Part shown: positions 34,086-34,344 of the stretch, piece after piece
How the letters are laid out: each line of letters starts with the position of its first letter
How positions within the stretch are numbered: position 1 is the first letter of the stretch
Assembly (NCBI GenBank): GCA_036160955.1
Contig: JAYYDJ010000038.1
Span: 1 to 34,344 of the forward strand
Length of the DNA: 34,344 nucleotides
Direction: 5' to 3'
Origin: GCA-2699365 sp036160955
GTDB lineage: Bacteria > Verrucomicrobiota > Verrucomicrobiia > Opitutales > Coraliomargaritaceae
Notes under the pieces: model-generated
The model's input: the letters and a program-made list of their open reading frames with translations, nothing else
Told to the model about the DNA's origin: nothing
Databases searched by the model: none
Made by a program: the position numbers and the translations under genes

Positions 34086-34344
34086 CTCGTAGCCCTGTTC
34101 TCTGTATACGCAGCGTAGATAACTATCTGTTATTGTGTTGCTTAGACCTTTCGCTTTAATGCATTATGAGTAATCTTATGGCAAGATATAGCTATTACAA
34201 AGAGTTTAATGCTCATAATCTTAGTATGCGCCTAACACTTTTCGAAAATTCTTAAGTTTATAGACGCTATTAAGGGCTAACGCTTTTGATTTTGCTGCTA
34301 GTCAATGTGTTCTTTGATGGTACCTGTAATACGAAAGTATGTTC

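Noticed and set aside
34163..34225. Inverted repeat ATTATGAG ... CTCATAAT near the right edge
   Set aside because: Arms are only eight AT-rich bases about 45 bp apart, with no gene or mobile-element feature nearby.

Overview
The window is a stretch of ordinary bacterial chromosome. It is AT-rich, densely packed and mostly housekeeping, with 31 intact protein genes, one interrupted gene and three tRNA genes. LpxI (lipid A synthesis), a Pal/OmpA-type lipoprotein and several signal-peptide or lipobox proteins show a Gram-negative envelope. The best guess at lineage is Verrucomicrobiota, near marine Opitutales/Puniceicoccales. The support is the repeat lipoprotein at the right end (VVTWG...GGDSS repeats, a calcium-binding TSP3-like segment and a C-terminal RPGSAMIEVENGEATLSM module), a CobA-HemD fusion, a Rho with a long disordered head and a large PF07399-type antiporter. 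This is recognition from memory, not a computed placement. No insertion sequence, prophage, CRISPR array or defence island was seen.

Layout. 148-3011 (+): CobA-HemD fusion, cyclophilin and a MenH-like hydrolase overlapping the cyclophilin gene. 3045-5855 (-): an unrecognised lipoprotein, a membrane-anchored metallophosphoesterase with altered metal motifs, and purC. 5987-8585 (+): tRNA-Glu, dapA, dapB, ruvA. 8621-10915 (-): anti-sigma and ECF sigma pair, tRNA-Lys, coiled-coil zinc-ribbon protein. 10969-12338 (+): TPR protein and accA. 12390-22938 (-): coaE, rho, a type IV pilus/type II secretion block (GspE-like, PilT, second GspE-like, PilC/GspF), M48 protease and metallo-beta-lactamase-fold hydrolase. 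23108-24797: tRNA-Ser (+), a CbiX-like protein (-) and a Pal-like lipoprotein (+). 24906-27121 (-): antiporter and a secreted unknown. 27213-32750 (+): leuS, FecR-fold protein, lpxI, metF, DUF971. 33242-34051 (+): a repeat lipoprotein gene broken by an in-frame amber codon.

The genes serve several pathways. CobA-HemD makes uroporphyrinogen III and precorrin-2, and the CbiX-like protein could supply metal insertion for siroheme. DapA and DapB feed lysine and peptidoglycan. AccA, LpxI, Pal and the FecR-fold protein serve fatty acids and the outer membrane. The pilus ATPases form one block behind rho. Most start codons lack a visible Shine-Dalgarno sequence.

No clearly new multi-gene system stands out. 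The observations most worth a second look are the amber-interrupted lipoprotein, the perfect 24-bp palindrome just before metF, the two GspE-type ATPases flanking PilT, the candidate autoregulatory ECF promoter, the one-sided decay of the CbiX tandem and the altered metallophosphoesterase.
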